Assembly: GCA_029204225.1 (NCBI GenBank)
Contig: MU831854.1
Span: forward strand, 36,348-100,347
DNA length: 64,000 nucleotides
Origin: Diphasiastrum complanatum
Lineage: Eukaryota; Streptophyta; Lycopodiopsida; Lycopodiales; Lycopodiaceae
Reading direction: 5' to 3'
Shown piece by piece: positions 13,219 to 25,200 of this stretch (position 1 is its first letter; every line of letters begins with the position of its first letter). A model generated the notes under the pieces. The model searched no databases, was not told where the DNA came from, and saw only the letters and a list, made by a program, of their open reading frames with translations. Made by a program: the position numbers and the translations under genes.

Positions 13219-16200
13219 TCTCCATTAAACAATTCAGCTCCTACATTGCTCGACTCTGGGAACACGGGAAGGCCTTTTTCTGCATTCTCAGCACCATCAG
13301 GATCTACTCCTGTTTTCCACCATGGAGGTGAGTTTAACTCTCTCTAAATTATAATTTTTCCTCTGGTGTACCTGTTGGTAAGTTATTTTTCACATTATGA
13401 GGTTGAGACATAGTATCTTTTTGTCATTTTCAAATTCTCGACAGTAGCCAGGTTGTCAATTCAGTTCATTTGCCTTGGTTGCTTTTGGAAGGCCTCATAG
13501 TTAGCTCTGAACTATCAGTACCACACTCAATTCATTACAGGAAATATCCAGGGGTTGCTTAATGTGCAAGGCAGCTATAATATGCAAACACACAATGCTT
13601 TATCATCAAGAAATTCAGGGATGGCCAGTGGTTCATCAAGTGGGGTACATCAGCCTTCGGGAGGCTTACCAGCAGGGAGATTTGCAACAAACAACCTGCC
13701 TATGGGACTCTCACAGGTTCTGCATCTTGTATTTATTTTTGGTTTGAAATCGAAGTTGATGGCAGAAACGATATGTCATTCTGATTACAATGGAGTCTTT
13801 TTCCTATGTTTGCACTTTCTCAAGAGTTTATTAGTTAGTATTAACTAGAAAAACCTTATCTATGATGTGCGCATCATAAGTCAGACTTTATGGAGTTGAG
13901 CCATGTGGACCATTTGAAAGATCCTTGTTTATTTTTTGAATCTATGCAAGTGGTATCTCTTTTTTTTCTTATAAGCATTTTTTGTCTGCATCTATCTCAG
14001 GGTGGCCTTCATGGGCACAACACAATGAGCAATCGATCCGGCATTAATTTAATAGGGAGTCACCCACTTAGTAGCGGCATGAATGGTAGTGGTGTTTCAG
14101 GTCCACCAGGTACTGTGACCATCAGTAACAGAGGATCCCTGGCAGGCTTGGGAGTCTCTCTTTCACAGATGGGAAGTACAGGAACACGTATTCCAACTGC
14201 TGTAAGTACCATTGCAGGTGGAGGTGCTAGTGGGATTAATAGGACTTTGAATGCAGGCAGTGGTGTGAGTGTACCAAGTCTAAATGCTTCTCGGGGCAAT
14301 GTGGGACCTGTAAATAGTGGTGGAGGGCTTGGCTTACAAGGGCAAGGAAGACCTATGAGTCCGATGCTCCAGCAAAGTGCAAACATGTCCTCTTCTGTTT
14401 ACAACCCTTCTGGTGACTTGCTGGCTATCCTCTCATCGAGAGGTAAGAATGCACTTCATGTTGCTTAGGCATATCTTTAGGAGAGGTGCACACGATGTTG
14501 AGGGGCAGTTGCATTTATGTTACTCGAAGCACATGAACAAAGGGTGTCACCATTATTTACAAGCATATGACATAGAAATGCTTTTATTGTTCATGTCTAG
14601 ATTTTTATTCATTGTCTCCGACTTTGAGTTGTGCAATCATTGTCATAGCAAATCTAGAAAATTTGATGTGTTTGATTAGTATGTGCTTCAATCCGTGAAA
14701 GATCATTACCATTTTGACCCGTGCCCTTGGTCACATGTATTTGAGGATCAAGCTATTGTAGAGCCACATTACCATAAGGAGATTATGATAGCCCAAAAGT
14801 TGGTATTACAATATGTTGTCGTCATTACGACGAGGATGTGTCCAAAATTTTTAAGTTTTCCTTTTTATAACATTACAAATGAATTATGTATTAAAATGTT
14901 CCAAATGTCTCCATGTGCGAAATTTTGGGCCTTTTGGTTAACCTAGAAAGTACAAAGGTTATGTTCTTCTAGTTTAAAAAGGTCAACGCTCTTTATTTTC
15001 CATTTGATAGGTTTGAAGTTGTGTACAAATTTCACAAATTTTCTTTGGAGTGCATGTGTTGACAAGAGACTTATTGGTGGATGGAAATCTTGTTTTGCTA
15101 TGGAAGGAGCTTGCCAAAATAAAGACCTATGGAGATGGTACAATATAAGGACATTATTTGTGACAATGGTCACTTCGGTGCCACTCTATGGCATTGACGT
15201 TTGGGGATCCAATATCTCTCATTCCAAATGAGTTGAAACTCATTTTGACCTCCTATATGGAAGTGCATCAAACCACATCATATTGGTTGAAATAGACCTC
15301 TTCTTTTATTTGAAGCTATAGCCATGATGAGGACTACTTGATATTTTGAAAGGTTAATAAACTTCATAAGAGGGGAGACTTTTAAAGGTAATGGTTCAAA
15401 ATTGTATGCTTCTACATAGGTCAAGTAGGGGGATGTTAAATTGGCATCATTAGTGATTTTTTGTTTTTTGGAAAATGCAGTGTAAAACTTGAAAAATAAG
15501 TTTACCAATGGTTTTTGGAAGCCACCTTTGAAGAGGAAATTGTAACATTGCAAATATTCGGTTCAATTTGGGCATCAGTGAGTCAATATAAAGGCACATT
15601 TTTGAAAACATTCCATTAAGAAAAAACATGCCAGTTTAAGAAGCAATACCATCTCAAATAATTTGAGATCAGATATGGGTTGGTGGTGCAGTTTCTTTGC
15701 ATATTTGAACATAGAGTTTTATTCATTTTGTGTTTTCGTCAAGAGTATCAGCCTACATTGAATGTTGTTCATGTGCTGATAAAGATTTATACCTTTAGTG
15801 TTTGATCATTTAGTCGTTTGTACATTTGACCTTGTTAGGTAGAGATTATTGTCTTTTGGGTACAAGAGGGCACATAAGAACTAAAGATACACTTCAAGTT
15901 TGATTCACAACAATAGGAGATAACAATATATCTACCCAATTGAACATGATAGAAGAGATCATCCTGTAGAGTTTTGGAATATAGGTATGAAGAATGTTGT
16001 GATGGTAGCTAAAGTGGTAGCCAAGGAAGTTGATGGAATTATTGTACATTTCTACATTGTGATCAAGGTTACACCCCGATTCGAACAGGTCGATTCAAAC
16101 TGGCCGGTTCAAACCGATTCTTTGAGGTTCGAACCGGCAGGCCAGGTTTGAATTGGAAAATGGTTCGAACCTATCTTTCCCTTTTTCAAAAAAAAAAATG

Positions 16201-19200
16201 ATTTTATCTAATGTACAAGTCATATGTTCATTGTACAGATACCTAATAGCTAAACAATTTCCTCTAAATTTTTAGATATCAGGAATTAGGATAATTTGAT
16301 CTCTTTCAAACTTGGAACTTAAGGTTTAGAAAGTAGGAGTATAACTGAAATTTGAGGCTTGAGCTCATAGCTAATAAATTATAATAGTGACCACTGACCA
16401 GTGACTACTAACTAGTTACTAACTTATTAGTGACCACTGAGTCATTTGACACCGACTAGTCTGATTATTGATATGTATTATGTATTATGGATATTAAATG
16501 GGAGCTAGGTAGAGTCTAGACCGTAGGAGTCAGGACTGTAGATTGTAATTTTGTTTCAAAGTTGAAAGTTGAAGTTCAAACTTATTTGAAATTTGCAATA
16601 TCGAGATCGCAGAAAACTTAAAAGAATAAACAAGAAGGTTATGACAATGTTTCAAAAAGGCTAAAGCCAAAAAAAATTTAGGCTAGAAAGTTAAAACTTA
16701 GATTCATCATTCATCATTCAACAATGAACATTGAACATTCAACATTCTATATGTAAGTTGTAACTACTAACATAATACATTAAATACCAATCAAAATTGT
16801 AAAACCATTAGTAACTACTATTTACTGAATCTTGATATTCCTAAATTCTAATTAGTAATTAGATAATCAACTTCGGAAATCGGGTTTAGGGCCCAACAGA
16901 TGGTTCGAATGGTTCGAACTGGGTCCGAACAATTCGATGGTTCGAACCGTGAGAAGCGGTTCAAACCGCGGTTCGAGGCAACCTTGATTGTGATGAGCTT
17001 TTATGGTGCAAATGTTGTGATAATCGAGTATGGTTTGACTGACTTCATATGCGACAATGAACAATCTATAATGTAGATGGACGTGTCGGGTGTTTTCTAG
17101 CCTCGATGATGAGAGGGAAGTCCTTTGACAATACATTTTACTTTGCCTCAACATTTACTCGTGGATGACATCTTAAGAAGTAAGAGGTGATGTGAGACTA
17201 CAAATGGTCTATAGTGTTGGCAGTGGTGGTGTTATGGACCCCTTGGGGCCCATGAACACAACACCTCCTCAATATTTACTCGTGGATGACATCTTGAGAA
17301 GTAAGAGGTGATGGGAGACTACAAATGGTCTACATTTTTGGCAGTGGTGGTGTTATGGACCCCTTGGGGCCGATGAACACAACACCTACTTGAGGTGTGG
17401 ACGCAGACTGGAGCCTTTGGCTGGTGGCATCGTGGGACCTGCTGCCACGTGTCCGTGGACCCATTTGTCTACTTGTCGTGCCTTGGCCCTATGACTAGGT
17501 TCGGGGGCAGCCTGCCATGGCCTATGTGTGTATAGGTGTAGGACACATACTTAGACTCAAGGTCGAGATTCTAGTGCTTGATGTGGAGCAAAAGTTTTGC
17601 TATAAATAGGTGTTGTTGCTTTTACCTTAAATAGAGACATCAATTAAGCAATTGCTTTTAGGCTGCTTTTGCTTTTGCTTTTGCTTTTCGGCATAGATCA
17701 AGGTCTATAAGTATGTAGTGTGCCATACCTCATTTTGCAATGGGACATAGTTGGAGTTTCTCATCACTTGTATTCTCTCTCATGTGTTTGGCTATTCTCT
17801 CATCACAATAGGAATCTTGTCTTGGGTAACTTGTATGAGCAAGTCGATTTTCTAACATGGTATCAGAGCGTGGAGCGTGGTTCAAGATTCGAGAGAACAA
17901 GGAGGTACTCAACGAACGGAGTCAATCATCACACGTAGGTTGTTCCGACCATCTTCAAGTTGTGGAAGTGGTGTCCCTAGCCAGCTCTCAAGCTTGATCT
18001 TCATTTACAACAGTGGCAGCTTTGTGAGAGGATCTAGTGCTACAAGGAGAAGGGCTGTTCTGCAAGAGGAGATTATGAAATCTGCTTCAAATCTCAGGTT
18101 GCTGTAGGACAAGAAAGCGTGGAGACAACGTTGTTATGAGCACAACGTGGAAGAAGATAGGATCGTTGGAGAACATTTACAGGCTGATCGCTGACCTATT
18201 TGCTATTGCCTGCAGGGTTGTTTTATGATTTGAGACCTGATTGCTGCTAGAAACCTGATTGCTGAGTTGATCGCTGGAATCAGAATGCTAGCTGAATTTG
18301 ATTGCTGGCTGTTTGAGTCTGTATACTGAGTTGGAAGCGGCTACAGAATAGATCGCTGGCTGCCTACTGTCAGATTGCTGCCTACAGTATCTGATCGCTG
18401 CTGGACCTATTTGCTGAGCTGGATCAGACCTGATTGCCTGTTCGCTGCTTGCTGCTGTCAGTTCACTGGATCAGTGAACCAGATCAGATCGATGGCTGCT
18501 GGAGACTTGATCGCTGCCTGAAACTGACTGGGATCAGATCGTTGCTGAAAAAATCAGATCAAATTGTTGCAGGAAAACAGATCTCTGCTGGAAGGAGAAC
18601 AGATTTGATTGCTGGAAAACAACATGAGTGCCAAGGAAAAGATTGGCTTCAGATCTGCAAGGCAAAGCGTTGGAGTTTTCTACAGATCGTGAAGATCCAA
18701 GGAAGCACTGGCCAAGAATTGCTAGTGTTGGAGTGCTTTCGCTGTATGTTACAGATCACTGAGGTTTAGGAAGGGGAAGAAGACTATTGGTAGATCGCTG
18801 CAGATTGCCAATCATTGTCGGAAGTAATTGGTACACATGCAAGGAAGCATGTACATGTGCAGATTGCTGGGAAGCAATTGCTATGTCTTGTAGTAACAGG
18901 TCACTGAGATTTAGAACCCTGATGCATGCTGAAGGAGGTCTCAAGAGTGAGGACTAGCATTACGACTAGGAGTTGTTTGCAATCAGGATGCAAGGTGGAG
19001 AAAGGATTCACAAGAGTGATCATATCAGATTAGTTGCTATAGTTTGGTTGCTACTGATCAAGAACAGTGCAGGAGAACATTGACAGATCGCTACATGTAA
19101 GTTGGTTCATGCAGCTGCAAAGAAAAGTGGAAGGGTCAATTCACAGGAAAAGGAAAACTACATGAAACAAGAAGATGACGAGAGATGACAGGAGAAGGAA

Positions 19201-22200
19201 ATCAGCAATCATGGTGTCGCTGAAGCTGCATAAGCGACTACCAACCAACATGCTGAAGGAAGGTCAACTTCAAAAGTTCTAAGATTGGACAAGGTTTTGT
19301 TAAGGTTGGAATCGACAGAGGCGCAAACTCTAAGAGGGAGTTGCATGAGAAGTATAGACTATGAGTCTATATAAGTAAATTGATATTCAAGAGGATTCTT
19401 CATTTATTAACAACTTTTTATCATGGTGGCAAATGATAAGTTCATTGTTACAAGTGGCAATTGTGGCAAGCTGTGTGTTGTCATTCTATGTTGTATCGGT
19501 TTGGTTTTCATCCAAGCCATAGTAGCTTGTTTATGTGGTAGAAACTGTCTTGTCTTTTTAAACTAGTATCACTTGAGATTTATGATTAATCGAAGTGATT
19601 GTTTGATGTGGTTGCCAAGTAATTCCTGGATACCATCCAAGTCACAGTTCATTGTTCATGAGGTAGTACCAAATGAGATCAATTCTTCTAGAAAGATTTG
19701 TTTTGAGTTGGAGAAAAGTTGTTTCTTCAAGTTCTTGAATCTATTCAAGTTCATATTCTATCATGTGGTAGATTATGTTGTTTCCAATAAGATTTGGAAG
19801 ATAAGGTTGATTTGGGAAGTATAGACTATGAGTCTATATAAGTAAATTGATATTGAAGAGGATGCGTCATTGATTAACAACTTCTTATGATGGTGGCAAA
19901 TGATATGTTCATTGTTACAAGTGACAGGTGTGGCAAGTTGTGTGGTTGTCATTCTATGTTGTATCGGTCTGGTTTTTATCCAAGCCATAGTAGCTTGTTT
20001 ATGTGGTAAAACTGTCCTATCTATATGAACTAGTATCCCTTGAGATTTATATTAGTCGATGTGATTGTTGCTGCGGTTGTCTGGATACCGTCCAAGTCAT
20101 AGTTCATTGTTTATGTGGTGGTACCAAATGAGATCAATTCTTCTAGGAAGATCTGTTTTGAGTTGGAAAAAAGTTGTTTCTTCAAGTTCTTGAATCTATC
20201 CAAGTTCATATTCTATCATGTGGTAGATTCTGTTGTTTCCAATAAGATTTGGAAGATAAGGTTGTTGATTCTCTGTTGAAAATCAGTAGTGCAAGTTGTT
20301 GTTCAGCCTCAAGAAAAAACAACATTTTTCATTTCTATGGAAAATCCACTGAGCCGATGAAGATTGTCGTTGTTGACTTCTCCATAGCAAATGCAATGGT
20401 CCATTGTAGCTCGAATGTAACTCTTATAAGAGCCTTCCAATGGGTAATGCCAGGATTGGTGGCCATAAATTGGAGACTGGCAAACTTTGGACCTAATAAG
20501 TTGACAAGTTTTTGTTGTGGAAAGGAAAGCTTGTTATAGGCTTTCTCTAGACCAGCAATGATGAGGAGACATAATGAGTACGCTGACTTATGTCACGTGT
20601 AAAGCAACTGATCAACAAAAGAAAAGTTGAGTCTTGCACGAGAGACTTGGTACTTCGAACGAACGCTATGGGACAGTTCGTATTGAAATCGGACTAGTGC
20701 AAACTTTGGGTGCATGTGTCTGATTCAAAGAGAGCATACATGTTTATGGCTGTCCAGTCTGGCGTGGCGTCGATATAGTTCATTACTATACTAAATGTAG
20801 AGTACTTTCGAAAAATCTAATGACAACTGCCCAGAAGATTCTTTGAGTTGATAGCATCATATACATCCTTCGGCTTCTCATGAGAAATAAAATAGGCACA
20901 ATTAGTGAAGATGGACGTACACTAGTTGGGAAGTTTGCATATGACAAAGTGTGATATTAAATAGTTGTCATGATGGGATGCTTTCTACATTGGAAAGTTT
21001 TTTGAGGAAGGTTATGTGTAGGATGACCACCTCCAAAGGACTGCCATGAAGTTGAGAACTTGCAGACAAAAATTTTGGTGTTCTTGACATTGACCTCAAA
21101 ACTTCTAGATATGAAAAATAAGTGTAGTGCATGGAGGTGCTACTGGAACCCCTTCCTGGTTGGGAAGACCATTGCTGACCAACAATCATCTCAAGCTTAT
21201 GAACACAACAATCAAATAATGTACTAGAGAGTGAACAACCCTGCATCAGTCTTAATAAACATTATTCAACACTTTTATCACCTTGAAAGTTCATGGTATC
21301 TAGGAAGCAACCTACGAATCACGGTACAAATTTGTTTCTTCTGTGCCATCTTTTAGCCTCTCCTTATCAAACTTGAGTAAATCCAATCTGCCACTTTGAA
21401 GAGTAATAATTTCTTCTCTTATTTCTTGCCTTTTGTTACTTCTCCCAAGCTCTGGCATTAGGGTTGTGCATGTTGGATAAAGTCATTTAATAAGGTTTAC
21501 AGAACTGATCTGCAACAAGGGCCTATTTCTTAGTTTGAACTTTGGATTAAAGGAGAAGGATCTTTGCCAAATTGTAGCTTTTCCCATAGAAGAGTGAACC
21601 ATATTGTTACAGGCAAACTCCTCCTCCAGCCAAAAATTCTCCTGGAATGTCTTTTCTTCAAAAGCAAAGGACTTCAGAAGATTGAGAATGGTGCTATTTG
21701 TAACTTTTGATTGCACATTAGTGCGACATCTTCTTTCATATAAGGATGAACACCCAACAAGAGTAGCATTCGATATCTGTCTCTTCATGACACTTTACCT
21801 CTCTTATTTATTTTGCTCTCTCACCCTTCATTGGTCATGCCTCCCATGGGTTTTGCCTCCTTCTCCGGCCTCTGCTGCATTCTACACTCCCTTAGATCAG
21901 TAACAATTCACTAGCCTCCTGCTTCCCATTCTGCTTCTAGTTGTTTCCAAACTGATTGGAGTCAGTTGTGCTCTTCGGGTTCTCCCACATAGCAGCAAAC
22001 AATAATTCATTCTACCCAGTGGTGACATGTTGCCCTAACTACTGTTGCTGCCCTTTATTTGGTCAGCAAGTTGTCTCATCTTTTTTTTGACCTCTTTTCT
22101 TGTGCTTTTGCTGTCTTTTTCCAGTAGATAGTCCATGTGAAGATAGTCCTTTAAGGCATCATATTGAGGGTAACACTTAAAAGCTGTCTATCTCACAGTC

Positions 22201-25200
22201 TAGAACATGAGTGAAGATAAATTTAAATTGCAGCCCAGATTCAAGAAGGTAGGATTTATTTCCCTACAATCAGACCTTTTAATTGATATAGTGCTACCAT
22301 GATCTAGACAAAGTCATTGTTGATGATTTATTAGCAATGATGTAAGAAAGAGATTGCTAGTTTACTAGCGAGCATTAAAATGAAGGATAATGGGATTGAG
22401 ATGCTGGAAAGTTCACTAGAGACATTATGACAATTAGGAATTGAAGGCCAGATCTGGTACTTAGTGGGGGGCATTATACATCAGAAAATTTGAGGAATCA
22501 GAGCGCAAATTGGTGTAATAGATGGAAGAAACTCTCATGCACACCAGTATTATGAGGCTCCAAGATTGGCACAATGGCTTCTCCAATTTTAACTGAGGTG
22601 GTCTTACGACATTTTTGGGGGAGCAGCTGATGGTCTTCATAGCTCCTAATATTTGCGTGCAAAGCAACATCCACCCCAAGGGAGACTCAAGCCTCTATGG
22701 ATACTGCACGTGCTATCAATTCATCTGCATTTGAAAGAGCTTGGATTCCAGAAAGAGCGTTTACCTATTTCACTTCATGTAAGGGCCATCTATATGGGCC
22801 TTCATCAAAGAGAAGAGGCTTAGGGCCTCCAGAATATTCATGATGAGGGAATCAATCACATATCGGTACAAACAAGTTGGGAAATTTTGAACATGGGCAG
22901 CTGGTGGGGACCTTGGTCTCATTGACCAAAGTTGTAGGCCAAGTTGGAGAGCACGATGTATCCATAAATCTTCATTATAGAATATATTTCGCAATTGCAT
23001 AGACATTCATTCCTCCAGGTTCCTTGACAACGTTATAGAATATATTTCACAATTGCATAGACATTCATTCCTCCAGGTTCCTTGACCAAACTTGTAGGCC
23101 AAGTTGGAGAGCACGATGTATCCATACATCTTCATTATAGAATATAACTCACAATTGCATAGACATTCATTCCCCCAGGTTCCTTGACAACAGGTGACCT
23201 CCGTGATTTTATTTCATAGGTGATTTTTTTATTGTTCTTCATTTAGACACACGAGAGCCTAGAGTGAGGTCTACACTCAGTTTCTAGATAGAGTAGGAGC
23301 TCAATTTTTCAGAATGCTACTAGGTTGGCAGGTGGACATAAATTAGGAGGGGTTGCTTGTCTTTACAGGGGATCTTTACATTTGGCAATTTTAATAATTT
23401 GTTAGGTTGAACATTCACGGTGTCCTTGGCCCAATTAAATTGCTACACATAGGGGTAGGATAAGGACATGTATTTCAGACTAGAAACACCACATCTACAT
23501 AAGTAATAAATAGTGTATTGCATCTCCATTTGCAGATTTATAAGCTGACATCACCAGATTGTCCAAATTGGGAGAGTCCTCCGTGGGATTCTATTGCCAA
23601 CAAGGTTAGGTGAGACATAGCCATATATGATCTAACAGGCGATCTACTAAGGTTATATGAGCTTGAACTGCATCGTTTGGACGTTCAAAGACCAGTCAAT
23701 GACACCATATGGTGATTATCTACTTCAATTCAAGGAGACCTATAAGTTGACCATATTATGGAAGCCTCCTATCTTTATCACCAATGTTACATGCTTCCAG
23801 GCTTGTTTACCACGTCTGAGCATTCCTTATTCATTTTTTATCAACCACATAAATTTTTCACAAAAAAGACAAAAGCACTATCGAAGTTTTTTGTGCTGCT
23901 CAATCTAAAAAAGTTGATGATTAATCAGGTTTCACTCTTATTTGAACAATATTTTTCTTTTTTGACATTATACCAAAGTATTTCCAACCAATTATGCACT
24001 AAAGTACAACCTCTTTGCTTTGCCAGGAAGACCAATGAGCTATGAGATGCTTGACACCATGTAGTGTAGGAGTATAGGGACACTTTTCTGAGCTTCATAC
24101 TTATCTACAAGTTTGCATTTCCTCTGCAAGTTGTACCTTTTATGGGGTCTAATTCTTCAAATTGTGGTGCAGCCATGCAAGGACAAATCTCAGCTAATGG
24201 TCAGCTGAGTAATGTGGCTATGTCAAACGATGGAAGTTCAAATGATGGAGTTGCCTTTGATATCAACGACTTTCCATTATTGAGCAATCGTCAGACATCA
24301 GCTGGAGGACTACAAGGTCCAGTAGGTGGGATTGATGACCTGATTGGATATTTCAGCTTGCTTATGAGTTTTGTAAATGTTAGTATCAAGTAGTTATGTA
24401 CTAGTGAGATTTGAAGAACTGTTTATCTGTTGATTCATTACATCCTCTTTTGAAGTTTTCATTCAGATAGGAGTTTGCCTAAGATGACAGGCAAATTGTA
24501 ACTGTTGTGGATGCCTCATGAGTACATGAATATTGCTTTCTGCAGCTGCATTTAGGAAACAAGGCATTGGCATGAACTCAATTGGACAGCAGAATCAAGA
24601 ATTCAGTATACAGAATGAAGACTTTCCTGCATTGCCTGGATATAAAGGTTGAATCTGTCTTATTTACTATTTTTGAGTGGGAAGTTATGTTGATGCTGAC
24701 ATTCTAGTTGGATATGAACTACCTGGACATTCTTCTTTCAAGGATATTAGGTTCATGAATCATGATCTTAATTCAACAACTCGAACTTATCTACAGGAGG
24801 AAGTGGTGATATAAGTTCAGAGTTGCATCACAAGGAACTACGGCATGATGAAGGTGCTCTAAGTTCATTACAACAGCAGCATTTCACGGTGAGTTGTTTT
24901 ATTTGAGGACATTCTGATTAGGGCAAGTTTTATGGTTTGAATTTCTCACATGAAATATTTAAGAAGAAGTGGGCGCTTGATTTTTCAGGCTTTCTCTTTA
25001 GTGCTTCCTTGCCCCATGGAATATTTTTGTACTTCTCTTTGCAACTGTGCTAATACATAACTCATAGGATTGTTTCTTTACATATAAAAGTTGATGTAGA
25101 CATTAAGGACAAGTTTTAGCTTTACAAGTGGGTATCACTAGATCATACATACGATTCTATGCATGCTTAAGGGGTTGTGCTTGTATGACATTTTTGTTAA

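Larger units (their letters stand above)
14443..24130 (+). other. 9.7-kb transposon-filled intron of NOT2
   Basis: The donor AG|GTAAGA at 14443 and acceptor CTCTGCAAG at 24130 join phase-1 exon ends and give an uninterrupted frame. Inside lie a hAT-like element (16064-16986), an LTR with primer-binding site and its non-coding body (17351-19340), a 467-bp tandem duplication (19349-20263), a LINE remnant (about 20965-21260) and a small tandem duplication (22915-23195). The stretches 14443-16055, 21261-22914 and 23196-24130 show nothing I recognise. Confidence 0.8.

Noticed and set aside
14060-14386. 108-codon minus-strand frame opposite NOT2 exon 14001-14442
   Set aside because: It is the mirror of a Ser/Gly-rich exon; the plus-strand reading matches NOT2 and splices in phase.
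16078-16165. Repeated GGTTCGAA words as possible tRNA genes
   Set aside because: No cloverleaf, A box or acceptor stem accompanies them; they are subterminal repeats of the hAT-like element.
24027-24056. Exon-like acceptor TTTGCCAG followed by a frame starting GRPMS, similar to a motif in the previous NOT2 exon
   Set aside because: The frame meets a stop within 12 codons, while the acceptor at 24130 restores the frame exactly.
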